64,000 nt of DNA, taken from NCBI RefSeq assembly GCF_013618625.1, contig NZ_JABRWO010000004.1:248001-312000 (forward strand), read 5' to 3'. Origin of the DNA: Bremerella alba (lineage in GTDB: Bacteria; Planctomycetota; Planctomycetia; Pirellulales; Pirellulaceae). Under the pieces are notes generated by a model. The model was not told where the DNA came from. It ran no database searches and worked only from the letters and a program-made list of their open reading frames with translations. The position numbers and the translations under genes were made by a program. How positions within the stretch are numbered: position 1 is the stretch's first letter; the number at the start of each line of letters is the position of its first letter. Shown piece by piece: positions 36,892 through 45,529 of the stretch.

Positions 36892-36944
36892 GGAACTAGC
36901 TTTCGGTGAGAATCAAGGAGTTTTCGAAGGTGTTAGGCAACACT

Positions 36945-37063
36945 TCGTAGGGTGCGAGTCGTAAAGCGAAGCGGAACGTATCGCACCCGATGCGGTCTCC
37001 GTCGGTAAGCAATGCGTGAACATTGTTTGTGGTGCGATGCGATTTCGCTGCTCGCACCCTACG
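36945..37063. repeat. REP-like inverted repeat upstream of rph
   Basis: CGTAGGGTGCGAG (from about 36948) and CTCGCACCCTACG (ending at about 37063) are inverted. The inner arms CGTATCGCACC and GGTGCGATGCG also nearly match. The right half repeats the sequence at 36132-36163. This is a composite palindrome between argF and rph. Confidence 0.65.
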
Positions 37064-37096
37064 GGACTACGAAAGTACAGGAGTACGGGAGTTTTG

Positions 37097-38032
37097 TTAG
37101 TCGACGTGGATCTTGTCGACGGCTTCGGTAAGGAGCCAGACCAGCAGCCCCTTTTGGGCGTGCATGCGGTTACCGGCTTGCTGGACGATGCGACTGGTCG
37201 GGCAGTCCATCACTTCGTCGGTGACTTCCTGCCCCCGCTTGGCAGGCAAGCAGTGCAGGAAGATCGCGTCCTTTCCGGCGGCATCCATCAGCTTCTGGTT
37301 GACCTGAAAGTCGGCGAAATCTTTCTCGCGTTTGGCCTGTTCGGTCTCTTGCCCCATGCTGGCCCACACGTCGGTATAGACGGCACAGGCCCCTTCCACT
37401 GCGGCAATCGGATCGGACATCTGTTCGATCTTCACATTGGGGGAAACCTTCAAGATACGATCGATAAACTCCTGTTCGATCTCGTAACCTTTAGGGGCCG
37501 CCAGCGTGAAGTCCATGTTCATCTTGGCACACGCTAGAGCCAGGCTGCGCGAAACGTTATTGCCATCGCCGACGAAGACCAACTTCTGGCCTTCCAGCTT
37601 GCCGAACTCTTCTTCAATGGTCATCAGGTCAGCCAACGCCTGACACGGATGGCACAGGTCGGTCAGGCCGTTGATGATAATCGTATCGGCATACTTGGCC
37701 AGCGTTTCGACCTTGTCGTGCGACTTGGCTCGACAGACGATCACGTCCAGGTATTGGCCGATCACGCGGCTGAAATCTTGAGGAGCTTCTCGCTTGCCCC
37801 AGCCAACATCTTCGCCAAGGAACAAGCTGCTGCCGCCCAGCTGAGCCATGCCGGCTTCAAAGCTGACACGGGTTCGTAGTGAAGGCTTCTCGAACAAGAG
37901 CCCTACCACTTTGCCCTGCAGAATGGGCTCGCGGACGCCTGACTTCAAACGTGATTTCAGCTGATGCCCCAGCTCGAAGATTCGCTTTAGTTCGTCGTCG
38001 GAAACGTCAAAGAGGCTCAAGAAATGTCGCAT
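37097..38032 (-). CDS. argF: Ornithine carbamoyltransferase
   Basis: 311 residues. Makes citrulline from ornithine and carbamoyl phosphate. Carbamoyl-phosphate motif S-x-R-T-R is present ([20 protein letters not shown]); [17 protein letters not shown] and [19 protein letters not shown] are the other conserved sites (HPxQ and HCLP), confirming the OTC assignment over aspartate transcarbamoylase. It is the last gene of the argB-argD-argF set, 58 bases after argD. Confidence 0.97.
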   Translation of the reverse strand: MRHFLSLFDVSDDELKRIFELGHQLKSRLKSGVREPILQGKVVGLLFEKPSLRTRVSFEAGMAQLGGSSLFLGEDVGWGKREAPQDFSRVIGQYLDVIVCRAKSHDKVETLAKYADTIIINGLTDLCHPCQALADLMTIEEEFGKLEGQKLVFVGDGNNVSRSLALACAKMNMDFTLAAPKGYEIEQEFIDRILKVSPNVKIEQMSDPIAAVEGACAVYTDVWASMGQETEQAKREKDFADFQVNQKLMDAAGKDAIFLHCLPAKRGQEVTDEVMDCPTSRIVQQAGNRMHAQKGLLVWLLTEAVDKIHVD

Positions 38033-38090
38033 GGAAACGATCTCGCGATGGAATATTTAGGGGCTCTTTGGCACCCAAGTAGAAAAGAAA

Positions 38091-39320
38091 TTACTCAGCC
38101 GTAGTTGGCAGGTTTTTCAACACCTCGGAAAGGATATCGCATCCGCGATGGACTTCTTCCTCGGTGATGTTCATCGCCGGCAACAAACGGATAACCCGTC
38201 CTTGCGTGCAATTGATCAAAAGCTGCTTCTCGAGACAGGCCTTCACGGCTGGGGCCCCGTCTACCGAAAGTTCCAGGCCGATCATCATGCCGACAATGCG
38301 AACTTCCTGAATCAGATCGCACTCGTCTTTCAGGGCCGTTAGCCGCTGACGGAAGATCTCGCTGACCTGCTTGGACTTCTCTAACAGGCCATCCCGTTCG
38401 ATCTGCTGAATCGCCGCAATGCCAGCCCGGGCGGCCAGCGGGTTGCCACCAAACGTGGCCGCGTGCATGCCGGGCTTCAAGCTGTCGGCAATCTCCGACG
38501 TTGTCACCAGGGCACCGCCGGCGACACCACCGCACAAGCTCTTGGCCAGTGTCATGATGTCTGGCTGAACGCCAAAGTGCTGGTAAGCGAACCACTCGCC
38601 GGTTCGCCCGCAACCTGTTTGAACTTCGTCGAAGATCAGCAGCAGGTTGTTCTCGTCGGCAATTTTTCGCAAACCTTCCAGGAAGCCTTCGGGGGGCAAC
38701 TTGACGCCGCCTTCCCCTTGGATCGGCTCGATCATGATCGCACACGTATGCTCGTCGACCAGATCGCGTACCGCTTCTAGATCACCGTGCGGAGCATAGC
38801 TGAACCCGGCCATCATTGGGCCGATATTCTGATGATACTTCGGCTGGGCAGTGGCAGTGACCGCTCCATAGGTGCGACCATGAAAGCCGCCAAGGAAGGT
38901 GATGATCTTGTATTTTTCGTCTGGCGTATGCAAACGGGCCAGCTTAATGGCCGCTTCGTTGGCTTCCGCTCCGCTGTTGCAGAAGAACGCTTTGCCGCCG
39001 AAGCTGCGATCGGCCAGCAGCTTGGCCCATTCGCCTTGCACGTCCATGTGCCAGGTGTTGGGGACATGAATCAGCTTAGCCACCTGATCTTGCACGGCGG
39101 CGACGACCATTTCAGGGCAGTGGCCCAGCAAGTTGCAGCCCCAGCCGGGAAACAGGTCGAGATACTCTTTCCCTTCGGCATCCCAGATTTTCGAGCCTTC
39201 GCCGCGGACCAGGTTCACCGGGTAGCGTACGTAATTGGGTACAACGTACTTCTGGAACAACTCTACAGTGTCCGTCGAGCTCATCGGCTCGGTACCGGCG
39301 GAAGCTTCGGTCGTCGTCAT
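38091..39320 (-). CDS. argD: Acetylornithine aminotransferase
   Basis: 409 residues; GGAG lies eight bases before the ATG at 39320. PLP-dependent class III aminotransferase: [56 protein letters not shown], and the PLP-binding lysine in [17 protein letters not shown] after [12 protein letters not shown]. It converts N-acetylglutamate semialdehyde to N-acetylornithine; some members also serve lysine synthesis. Middle gene of the arg cluster, 138 bases after argB. Confidence 0.95.
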   Translation of the reverse strand: MTTTEASAGTEPMSSTDTVELFQKYVVPNYVRYPVNLVRGEGSKIWDAEGKEYLDLFPGWGCNLLGHCPEMVVAAVQDQVAKLIHVPNTWHMDVQGEWAKLLADRSFGGKAFFCNSGAEANEAAIKLARLHTPDEKYKIITFLGGFHGRTYGAVTATAQPKYHQNIGPMMAGFSYAPHGDLEAVRDLVDEHTCAIMIEPIQGEGGVKLPPEGFLEGLRKIADENNLLLIFDEVQTGCGRTGEWFAYQHFGVQPDIMTLAKSLCGGVAGGALVTTSEIADSLKPGMHAATFGGNPLAARAGIAAIQQIERDGLLEKSKQVSEIFRQRLTALKDECDLIQEVRIVGMMIGLELSVDGAPAVKACLEKQLLINCTQGRVIRLLPAMNITEEEVHRGCDILSEVLKNLPTTAE

Positions 39321-39458
39321 GGCAGGTTCTCCAAGACCAGGGGTCCAATAATGGGAAAGCTAATGGACAGCGGTCAGACCTAATATGTTCGGTGTATCTG
39401 GTATTCTTGTCCCCTTTCCGCAATGGGCGAGGGGACATGATGAGGGGAGGAAGACGTT

Positions 39459-40337
39459 CTATAAAACGATTTCCGTTCCCACCCCGGTGTTCGTGTAAAT
39501 TTCCAGCAGCAACGAATGCCGTGTGCGGCCGTCGATGATGTGGATCTTGCTGACTCCACGGGCCAGGGTTTCCAGGCACGCTTCCACCTTAGGAATCATG
39601 CCGGAAGCGATTTGGCCTGACTTGATCATCGATTCGGCCTTCTCTCGGTTCAGCGAATGGACCAGCGTGTCGGGGTCATCTTTGTCGGTACGCACTCCGT
39701 TGACATCGGACAGGAAGACCAGCTTCTCGGCCCCGAGCGCTTCGGCCACGGCGTTGGCGGCCGTGTCGGCGTTGACGTTCAGCTTTTGCTCGGTCTTCTT
39801 GTCGATGCACATGCTCGGGATGATGGGCACCTGACCGGCGTAACACAGGTTTTCGATCGTGGCTCGGTCCACTTCGGTCACGGTGCCGACGTGCCCCAGG
39901 TCGATCTCTTCGCCGTTTTCGCCGGGCAAGGTCATCCGCTCGCCAAACAACACACACTGCGGATCCAAGTTCAGGCTCATCGCCCGGCCGCCGATGTCTT
40001 CGATCTCTTGCGTGATGTTGCTACAGACTTTACCGGCGAGAACTTCCTCGACAATCTTCAGCGTGGCGTCGTCGGTGTAACGGCGTCCTTGAATGAAGTG
40101 AGGCTCGATCTTGGCGTCGGCCATGGCCCGGCTGATGGCGGCCCCGCCTCCGTGGATGACGACCGGACGCATGCCGACCGTTTCCATAAAGACGATGTCA
40201 ATCAAACAGTGCCGCAGCGCGTCGGGGTTTTCCATGACGCTTCCGCCCAATTTAATCACGGTGACTTTGTTGCGGAAGCGGCGGATCCATCCCAAGGCTT
40301 CAATCAGGACGTCCGCTTTCTCGATGGCTTCTTTCAA
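39459..40337 (-). CDS. argB: Acetylglutamate kinase
   Basis: 292 residues from a TTG start at 40337; no upstream ATG exists in frame and the ribosome-binding site is weak, so the start is provisional. Motifs: [11 protein letters not shown] (ATP site), [16 protein letters not shown] (glycine-rich acetylglutamate site), and the C-terminal [20 protein letters not shown] typical of arginine-responsive forms. It phosphorylates N-acetylglutamate. First gene of the argB-argD-argF cluster. The N-terminal helix ([20 protein letters not shown]) suggests a hexameric, arginine-inhibited enzyme (family knowledge). Confidence 0.95.
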   Translation of the reverse strand: MKEAIEKADVLIEALGWIRRFRNKVTVIKLGGSVMENPDALRHCLIDIVFMETVGMRPVVIHGGGAAISRAMADAKIEPHFIQGRRYTDDATLKIVEEVLAGKVCSNITQEIEDIGGRAMSLNLDPQCVLFGERMTLPGENGEEIDLGHVGTVTEVDRATIENLCYAGQVPIIPSMCIDKKTEQKLNVNADTAANAVAEALGAEKLVFLSDVNGVRTDKDDPDTLVHSLNREKAESMIKSGQIASGMIPKVEACLETLARGVSKIHIIDGRTRHSLLLEIYTNTGVGTEIVL

Positions 40338-40623
40338 GGATGATTCTCTGAAAAGTGGAGCAAGCTCCGAGGTTGGTCATGCTTCGAACGAACGGTACGA
40401 GAGATAAACCGCTGAGAAGTCCGGTTTCCCCTGTCTAAGCACCCTACGTCCGGGAAAACCCAACATTTTACGGTCGTTCAAATCCCCGTGTCAACGCAAG
40501 ACACCCCAGTTTCCCCCACTACGGTACGGGTAAGCTAGGGACAACGCGTGAAGATAGGAAGAAGATGGAAGCCTGGGGCAATAAATCCAGGAGCTTGGAA
40601 CCCTTCCCCGCTGAGTTTGGAGG
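40338..40623. other. Intergenic region upstream of argB
   Basis: 286 bases, no gene seen and no ARG-box-like palindrome recognised. The argB promoter is presumably here. Confidence 0.4.
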
Positions 40624-41046
40624 TTACGAGGACTCCAACGCCAGGTTTGCTACGTCGGTACCGCCTCGGGGAACCTCGATGAGCAGCTGCGTATCGTTGT
40701 TGTAGCGGGGCGGGACGCGTTCCTTGGTTAACCCCATGATCTCGCCATTGGGGCCTTCCTTGCCGACGACCGTACTGACCGATACTCGGTGCTGGCCAAT
40801 CAACGCGCCTTCCTCATTTTTCAGCGAACGCAGCGTGTAGTGACCGTCGTCGTCGGTTTTGGCGTAGCTGCCGTAGCCGGCCTCAAGGTCGCCTTCCTGA
40901 GCGATCGGCTCGAAGCCGACGATTGCGCCGGCTAACGGTTCGCCATCCAAAGTCACTAGGCCAGAGACTGGGGCGATCTTGTCCGATCCGAAACAGCCAA
41001 CCAACAGGCAGAGCGATACGAGCACCACGATTCGCGTGAGCGTCAT
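40624..41046 (-). CDS. Small lipoprotein paired with a DUF1559 gene
   Basis: 140 residues from the ATG at 41046 (AGGAAAG upstream); the longer frame to 41262 is an overlap with the DUF1559 gene in another frame. Signal ends in L-V-G-C-F-G, lipobox Cys. The beta-sandwich pattern is again APVSGLVTLDGEPLAGAIVG, then KTDDDGHYTLRSLKNEEGAL and IGQHRVSVSTVV. It follows the DUF1559 gene by 26 bases on the same strand. Confidence 0.82.
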   Translation of the reverse strand: MTLTRIVVLVSLCLLVGCFGSDKIAPVSGLVTLDGEPLAGAIVGFEPIAQEGDLEAGYGSYAKTDDDGHYTLRSLKNEEGALIGQHRVSVSTVVGKEGPNGEIMGLTKERVPPRYNNDTQLLIEVPRGGTDVANLALESS

Positions 41047-41072
41047 GCGAAGTTCTTTCCTGCGAATAAAGA

Positions 41073-42026
41073 CTACGGCAACGTAACGACTTCGTCTCGG
41101 CTGATCGTAGAGAGCGCCTCGAAGACCACATTGTCGATCGTCTGCGGAATGCTCGTAACCGAACCATCGCACATTGCAAAGTTGATCGTTCCGGCGGCAT
41201 GCAGGGCGCCGAATGCCCGATAACACTTCCAGTGCTGACTGTTGCCGGTTGCCGCGTAACATGCCTCCCAGTCGGGGATACGCGTGTAAGACTCGGGCTG
41301 CGCGGCACCCAGGTTATGGAAGCTGTGCGAGCTGGCCCAGAAAGTCTTGGTGTCTGGTCGCGTCTTGGTGTGATATTCGCCAACGAGCAAGGTATTGGTC
41401 GAACCGTCGGTAATTGTGGCGAAACGCTCCCAGCCCAAACCGTTTACACCCGAGACATGCAGCGGGCCGATCGATGTTTTTTGCGAAGCGTTGTAGCTGC
41501 CGGCATAAGGAGGATAGTCGAAGTACCCGTTCGCACCACCAAACCGCCGCCCGACGTTTCCTTTGTACGAGCCAGGGGCGATGTCGATGCTTAAGAGCTG
41601 GCTAGGCTGGGTGAGGACCTCAGAATTCACATCTGACGGACACAACATGGCCGGCAGAATGGTCGTCAGAACATCTTGATTGTCGACGTGCGAGTTATGG
41701 ACGCTCTGATTGTATTGCTCGTATAAAGCCGGCTGTTCCAAAAACGGCAGAATACCAATGGCCCAGTTGCTCAGGCTTTTATCGGCAGCCGTTGTCGTAT
41801 TTAAGTTGACACTGCCGGCGGGAAATACTTTGTAAGTGTCGTGATAGTTGTGCACCGCCAAGCCGATCTGCTTGAGCTGGTTGCTGCACTGCATCCGACG
41901 AGCGGCTTCGCGAGCTTGCTGCACCGCTGGAAGCAGCAGCGCGATCAGCACACCTATGATCGCGATTACGACGAGAAGCTCGACGAGCGTGAACCCACGC
42001 ACCGTCCGAGAGTTGGACAAGTTCAT
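41073..42026 (-). CDS. DUF1559 protein with an H-X10-DG end
   Basis: 317 residues; AGGAACTT precedes the ATG. Leader [15 protein letters not shown] has Gly -1 and Glu +5, followed by the canonical helix and [20 protein letters not shown]. The C-terminal block is [16 protein letters not shown]: the spacing between His and Asp-Gly is ten residues, where the other seven copies have nine. It is one of the shortest family members here. Lipoprotein gene directly downstream. Confidence 0.9.
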   Translation of the reverse strand: MNLSNSRTVRGFTLVELLVVIAIIGVLIALLLPAVQQAREAARRMQCSNQLKQIGLAVHNYHDTYKVFPAGSVNLNTTTAADKSLSNWAIGILPFLEQPALYEQYNQSVHNSHVDNQDVLTTILPAMLCPSDVNSEVLTQPSQLLSIDIAPGSYKGNVGRRFGGANGYFDYPPYAGSYNASQKTSIGPLHVSGVNGLGWERFATITDGSTNTLLVGEYHTKTRPDTKTFWASSHSFHNLGAAQPESYTRIPDWEACYAATGNSQHWKCYRAFGALHAAGTINFAMCDGSVTSIPQTIDNVVFEALSTISRDEVVTLP

Positions 42027-42267
42027 AGCAAAGTTCCTGAGAAAAGATAATGAGGAACCGGCAAACCAGAGGGGAAGGCGACATCAAGCGCTTTACCCCA
42101 CCTGCAAAGGGATTAGCCACACTCAAGGTAAAGTAATTTTCGAATCTTGGCAATTTTATTTCTAGCGCATTGCGTGGTTTCGTCAGTAACATTGGCCTAG
42201 GTCGAATGGGGAGCCTGGCGTTACGATAAGGCGATTGAGACTTTGATCTGGTAAGGGTGCTGCTATC

Positions 42268-42735
42268 ATGCGAAATGTCGTTCTCGCTTTCCTATTGCTA
42301 TTGGCTTCTGCTCAAGTAGCGACTGCTCAACGAGTTAACATCAACGGCCCAGGCAACGTGCGACTGCCTGAGGGGCTGGTCACCTATATGCAGTACCTGC
42401 AAGAGGAACAGCTCGAGTCGCTGCAGCTGTTTACGACCTATCTGGAAGAGCGGGTCAAAGAGAAAGCGGTCCCCGAAGGCGTGCTGCTGAACGTGCAAGC
42501 GATTTACACTGAAGCTCAGCTCCGCGCAAGTGGAGACAAAGTAGTCAAACAAGAGAAGCTGGGTCAACTCGTCGAGATTTACGACAAACGAAAACAATTG
42601 GACGCACAGAACCCCAATGCCACGTGGTTCGGCGTGAATCGGTTAAAATTAGGGACGATGATGCAAACCGAATACGAGGCCTTTCGTCGAGAGGCCGAAC
42701 AGCCTAAGAAAGCGTCCCCGCGTAAAGAACGATGA
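42268..42735 (+). CDS. Secreted hypothetical protein, operon with a peroxiredoxin-like gene
   Basis: 155 residues. Signal peptide ends at VATAQ. The mature chain is helical and charged (YMQYLQEEQLESLQLFTTYL, then EERVKEKAVPEGVLLNVQAI), ending in a basic tail. No family recognised. Its stop overlaps the start of the next gene by four bases (ATGA), so translation of the peroxiredoxin-like protein is coupled to it. Confidence 0.7.
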   Translation: MRNVVLAFLLLLASAQVATAQRVNINGPGNVRLPEGLVTYMQYLQEEQLESLQLFTTYLEERVKEKAVPEGVLLNVQAIYTEAQLRASGDKVVKQEKLGQLVEIYDKRKQLDAQNPNATWFGVNRLKLGTMMQTEYEAFRREAEQPKKASPRKER

Positions 42736-43289
42736 CTCACTACGCCTCGTCCATTCCGGCTCCCCAAGTCAATTTGATCGCTGAAGATGGCCAGCAAGTC
42801 CCTTTGGCCCACCTATACGCACAGCGTCCGCTGCTTCTGCAATTCTCGCGGCACCTGGGGTGTGTCTTTTGTGTCGATCACGCTAAACAATTGCTCAAGC
42901 ATTACGAGACATTCGCCAAGCATAATCTGGGCGTGGCCCTGGTCATCATGGGCAAAGCGGACGAAGCCAAGAAGTTTCGTGAAGCACTAAAACTAACTTT
43001 TCCGGTATATGCCGACCCCGACCAAAGCGTCTATCAGGCGTTTGAAGTGCCTCGAGGCAATGTGTGGCAAGTCGCCGGACCGCATCTTTGGTGGGAAGGT
43101 CTCCAAGCCCTCAAGCGTAGTGGTATCGGTCGCCCACGCGGCGACTTGATGCAGCTTTCCGGCACATACCTCATCGACACCAATGGCCAGATAGTCTGGA
43201 ACTACCGACCATCTTCATCGGCCGAGTTTCCGAATGTCGACGAAATCTTAGTCGCCGCCGACACCCTCTCGCCTATCGCGGATGCTTAA
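42732..43289 (+). CDS. Peroxiredoxin-like protein (AhpC/TSA, thioredoxin fold)
   Basis: 185 residues. Thioredoxin-fold protein of the AhpC/TSA-2 type: RPLLLQFSRHLGCVFCVDHA gives a C-x-x-C in the redox position. GVALVIMGKADEAKKFREAL, FPVYADPDQSVYQAFEV and LSGTYLIDTNGQIVWNYRP are typical of the family. No signal peptide. Likely reduces peroxides or disulfides in the cytoplasm; the electron donor is unknown. The start overlaps the previous gene's stop. A MATE transporter gene follows 92 bases later. Confidence 0.85.
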   Translation: MTHYASSIPAPQVNLIAEDGQQVPLAHLYAQRPLLLQFSRHLGCVFCVDHAKQLLKHYETFAKHNLGVALVIMGKADEAKKFREALKLTFPVYADPDQSVYQAFEVPRGNVWQVAGPHLWWEGLQALKRSGIGRPRGDLMQLSGTYLIDTNGQIVWNYRPSSSAEFPNVDEILVAADTLSPIADA

Positions 43290-43381
43290 CCCGCGCAAGG
43301 TGAACCCACGGCCATCTTTCGACATCTAGTGCCTATAATGCACGTTTCCCCTCTTGCGCCCTTTCGTACGATACATCCGGC

Positions 43382-44830
43382 ATGTCGATGACGCAGCTCG
43401 AAGAGACGGCCCCGCGAACGTCCATGACGTCGAAAGGGGACCTGCGCGCCGTGATGACGATTGCCACACCGGCGCTTGCCGAGCAGTTCCTGGAGTTCTG
43501 CGTCGGCACGGCGGATACCTATCTGGCCGGTAACTGTTTGTCGGCTGAGAACTCGGTACCGGCCGTGGCTGCCGTCGGTTTGATGGCCTACACCTGCTGG
43601 ATGATATTCGTCATCTGCGCGTCGATCGGCATCGGAGCGACGGCGGTGGTGGCCCGCAACATCGGGGCTGGTAACTGGCAGGACGCCGAGCTTGCCACCG
43701 AACAGGCCATTTCCCTGGGCATGATCCTAAGCTTGATCACGACGGTGGTGCTTTGGTTTCTGGCCGACAACTATATTGCCGCGATGCAGCTCGAAGGTCA
43801 GGCCTACGACATGGCCCTCTTGTACCTTCGTATTCTGATTCCCGCGATACCAGGCTTCATGATGATCGCGATCACGACTGCCTGTCTTCACGGTGCCGGC
43901 GATACGGTGACCGGCCTGATCGTGATGGCGATCGTCAACGTTTTAAATCTCGTGATCAGCGCCGCTTTGGCGATCGGCTGGGGCCCGATACCCACACTTG
44001 GCTGGAGTGGTATCGCGATCGGAACGGCCGTCAGTCATGCCATTGGCGGGCTGCTTCTTCTGGCGATCCTGTTTCAAGGAAGGGCTCATCTGAAAGTTCA
44101 GTGGCGCGGTATGTGGCCGAATATAGAAAGAATGCGGCGACTGCTGCGGGTCGGATTGCCTGGCGGCTTGAACGATGCCATCGTGCTTAGCTCGCATCTT
44201 TGGTACCTGGGCATCATCAATAGTCTGGGCACAACGCAAGCGGCCGCCCATGGGCTGGCCATTCGTTTAGAGTCTCCTGGCTTCCTGGCAGCCTGGGCAT
44301 TTGCCGTGGCCGCGTCGTCGTTAACAGGACAGCATTTAGGGGCCAGCAACCCAGGCCGAGCAACCCGAGCGACGCTCGTATCGCTGATCATTTGTGTTGT
44401 GTTGCTCTCAGCGTACTCGCTGATGATTATCGGCGGCGGCGAGTGGGTTACCGCCCTTTTTCTAGGCTTCCCGAAAGAAGGGACCACGGCTTATGCGACC
44501 AGCGAATCCGTGCTGAGAATTCTGTGGATCATGGCCGCATGCTTGCCGTTTTATGCCGTGTTCACGGTGATCAGTGGCTCGCTGCGCGGGGCAGGCGATA
44601 CGACTTGGCCGCTGCTGATTACGTTCATCGGATTCCTGCTGATCCGCATGCCGTTTACCTATTGGTTGGCATGGGAAGCCATCGAGATCCCTTTCACCGG
44701 CATCGCCCTGAGCGGCATCGGCTGGGGCCTGACCGGTGCCTGGGCCGCCATGCTGTTGGATAACGTTACCCGAATGGTTCTCATCCTGCTGCGTTACTGG
44801 CATGGGGCATGGACGCGGATTGAGGTTTAG
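43382..44830 (+). CDS. MATE-family efflux transporter
   Basis: 482 residues, ATG at 43382 with a second Met two codons in; the ribosome-binding site is weak. Twelve membrane segments in two halves with MATE signatures: MTIATPALAEQFLEF at the first helix, CASIGIGATAVVARNIGAG, and near the second half TGQHLGASNPGRATRATLVS. ISGSLRGAGDTTWPLLITFIG and GLTGAWAAMLLDNVTRMVL complete it. It exports cationic compounds or drugs using Na+ or H+; the substrate is not readable. Confidence 0.92.
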   Translation: MSMTQLEETAPRTSMTSKGDLRAVMTIATPALAEQFLEFCVGTADTYLAGNCLSAENSVPAVAAVGLMAYTCWMIFVICASIGIGATAVVARNIGAGNWQDAELATEQAISLGMILSLITTVVLWFLADNYIAAMQLEGQAYDMALLYLRILIPAIPGFMMIAITTACLHGAGDTVTGLIVMAIVNVLNLVISAALAIGWGPIPTLGWSGIAIGTAVSHAIGGLLLLAILFQGRAHLKVQWRGMWPNIERMRRLLRVGLPGGLNDAIVLSSHLWYLGIINSLGTTQAAAHGLAIRLESPGFLAAWAFAVAASSLTGQHLGASNPGRATRATLVSLIICVVLLSAYSLMIIGGGEWVTALFLGFPKEGTTAYATSESVLRILWIMAACLPFYAVFTVISGSLRGAGDTTWPLLITFIGFLLIRMPFTYWLAWEAIEIPFTGIALSGIGWGLTGAWAAMLLDNVTRMVLILLRYWHGAWTRIEV

Positions 44831-44935
44831 TTCTGCGAATTAAGAAACGAGCAGAGACACAAGTCGATTAACTTGACACCAATTTTCACATCAAAAAAAC
44901 TGCTTGGCCTTCTTGTTGTAAGTTCAAATAATTGC

Positions 44936-44980
44936 ACTAACTGCATTTGATTGAAAACGATTTTGGATCAACGAGTTAGT
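44936..44980. promoter_or_regulatory. Nested dyad upstream of parD
   Basis: ACTAACT (44936-44942) and AGTTAGT (44974-44980) are inverted; inside them TTGAT/ATCAA and AAAA/TTTT share nearly the same centre (44958-44959). It ends six bases before the parD start. ParD proteins repress their own operon, so this is a plausible operator. Confidence 0.4.
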
Positions 44981-44985
44981 TTGAG

Positions 44986-45237
44986 ATGAACGTAGAAATA
45001 CCGAGCAACAAGAAGGCCTTCATTCAAAGTCTGGTCACCAGCGGACGATTTGAATCGAACGCCGACGCAATGACAGAAGCAATTCGTCTCCTGGAAGCAC
45101 GCGAGAAGTTGCGTGCTGAAGTCAATAAAGGAATCGAACAGCTTAAGCCTGGAGAAGTTCTTGAAGAAGACGAAGTATTCCTTGATATTCTTGCAGAGTT
45201 GAACGATCTCGAGCGTTCACAGTCTGAGAACTCGTAG
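44986..45237 (+). CDS. parD: ParD-type antitoxin
   Basis: 83 residues. Ribbon-helix-helix N-terminus (MNVEIPSNKKAFIQSLVTSG, then RFESNADAMTEAIRLLEARE) matches ParD/CopG antitoxins, with an acidic toxin-binding tail (LEEDEVFLDILAELNDLERS). It should bind its promoter and neutralise a ParE toxin. The toxin gene after it is frameshifted, so this antitoxin may be an orphan. The gene looks intact. Confidence 0.88.
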   Translation: MNVEIPSNKKAFIQSLVTSGRFESNADAMTEAIRLLEAREKLRAEVNKGIEQLKPGEVLEEDEVFLDILAELNDLERSQSENS

Positions 45238-45257
45238 AAAGAGAAATCAGCAATAGG

Positions 45258-45529
45258 ATGCCGCGTCTATTCTTTTCGCGGATATCCGCGATATCGCTCT
45301 ATATATTGCTCGCGACAATGTGCCGGCTTCCAAGAGATGGGTACTGGCAATCAAGAATAAATGCAAGCTCTTGGCCAAGTATCCTGAAATGGGTGAAAGC
45401 CGCGATGATCTGGGCGCTGGTATTCGCCTATCCTCTTACAAAAACTATGGCATCTACTTCCTGAGGACAGAACGAGGCGTTGAAATCGCACGCATTATCC
45501 GCGGCGACCGAAATGTTATAACCCTCTAA
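45258..45529 (+). pseudogene. parE: ParE-type toxin, frameshifted
   Basis: The start ATG at 45258 encodes MPRLFFSR, then the frame is wrong. The ParE body is in the -1 frame from about 45275: FADIRDIALYIARDNVPASK then RWVLAIKNKCKLL, ending KNYGIYFLRTERGVEIARII with GDRNVITL. Upstream in that frame a TAG stop precedes the body (just before 45258) and no good start exists except a late GTG at 45320. Seven N-terminal residues plus the body are also about three to four short of a normal ParE, so the lesion looks like a small deletion. Converges with the NDH-2 gene, overlapping by four bases. Confidence 0.78.

Noticed and set aside
39657-40343. 228-codon plus frame opposite argB
   Set aside because: Antisense shadow; argB motifs are unambiguous on the minus strand.
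45258-45290. Programmed -1 frameshift in parE
   Set aside because: No X-XXY-YYZ slippery heptamer in the correct frame, and the joined product would still be a few residues short; a disabling deletion is simpler.
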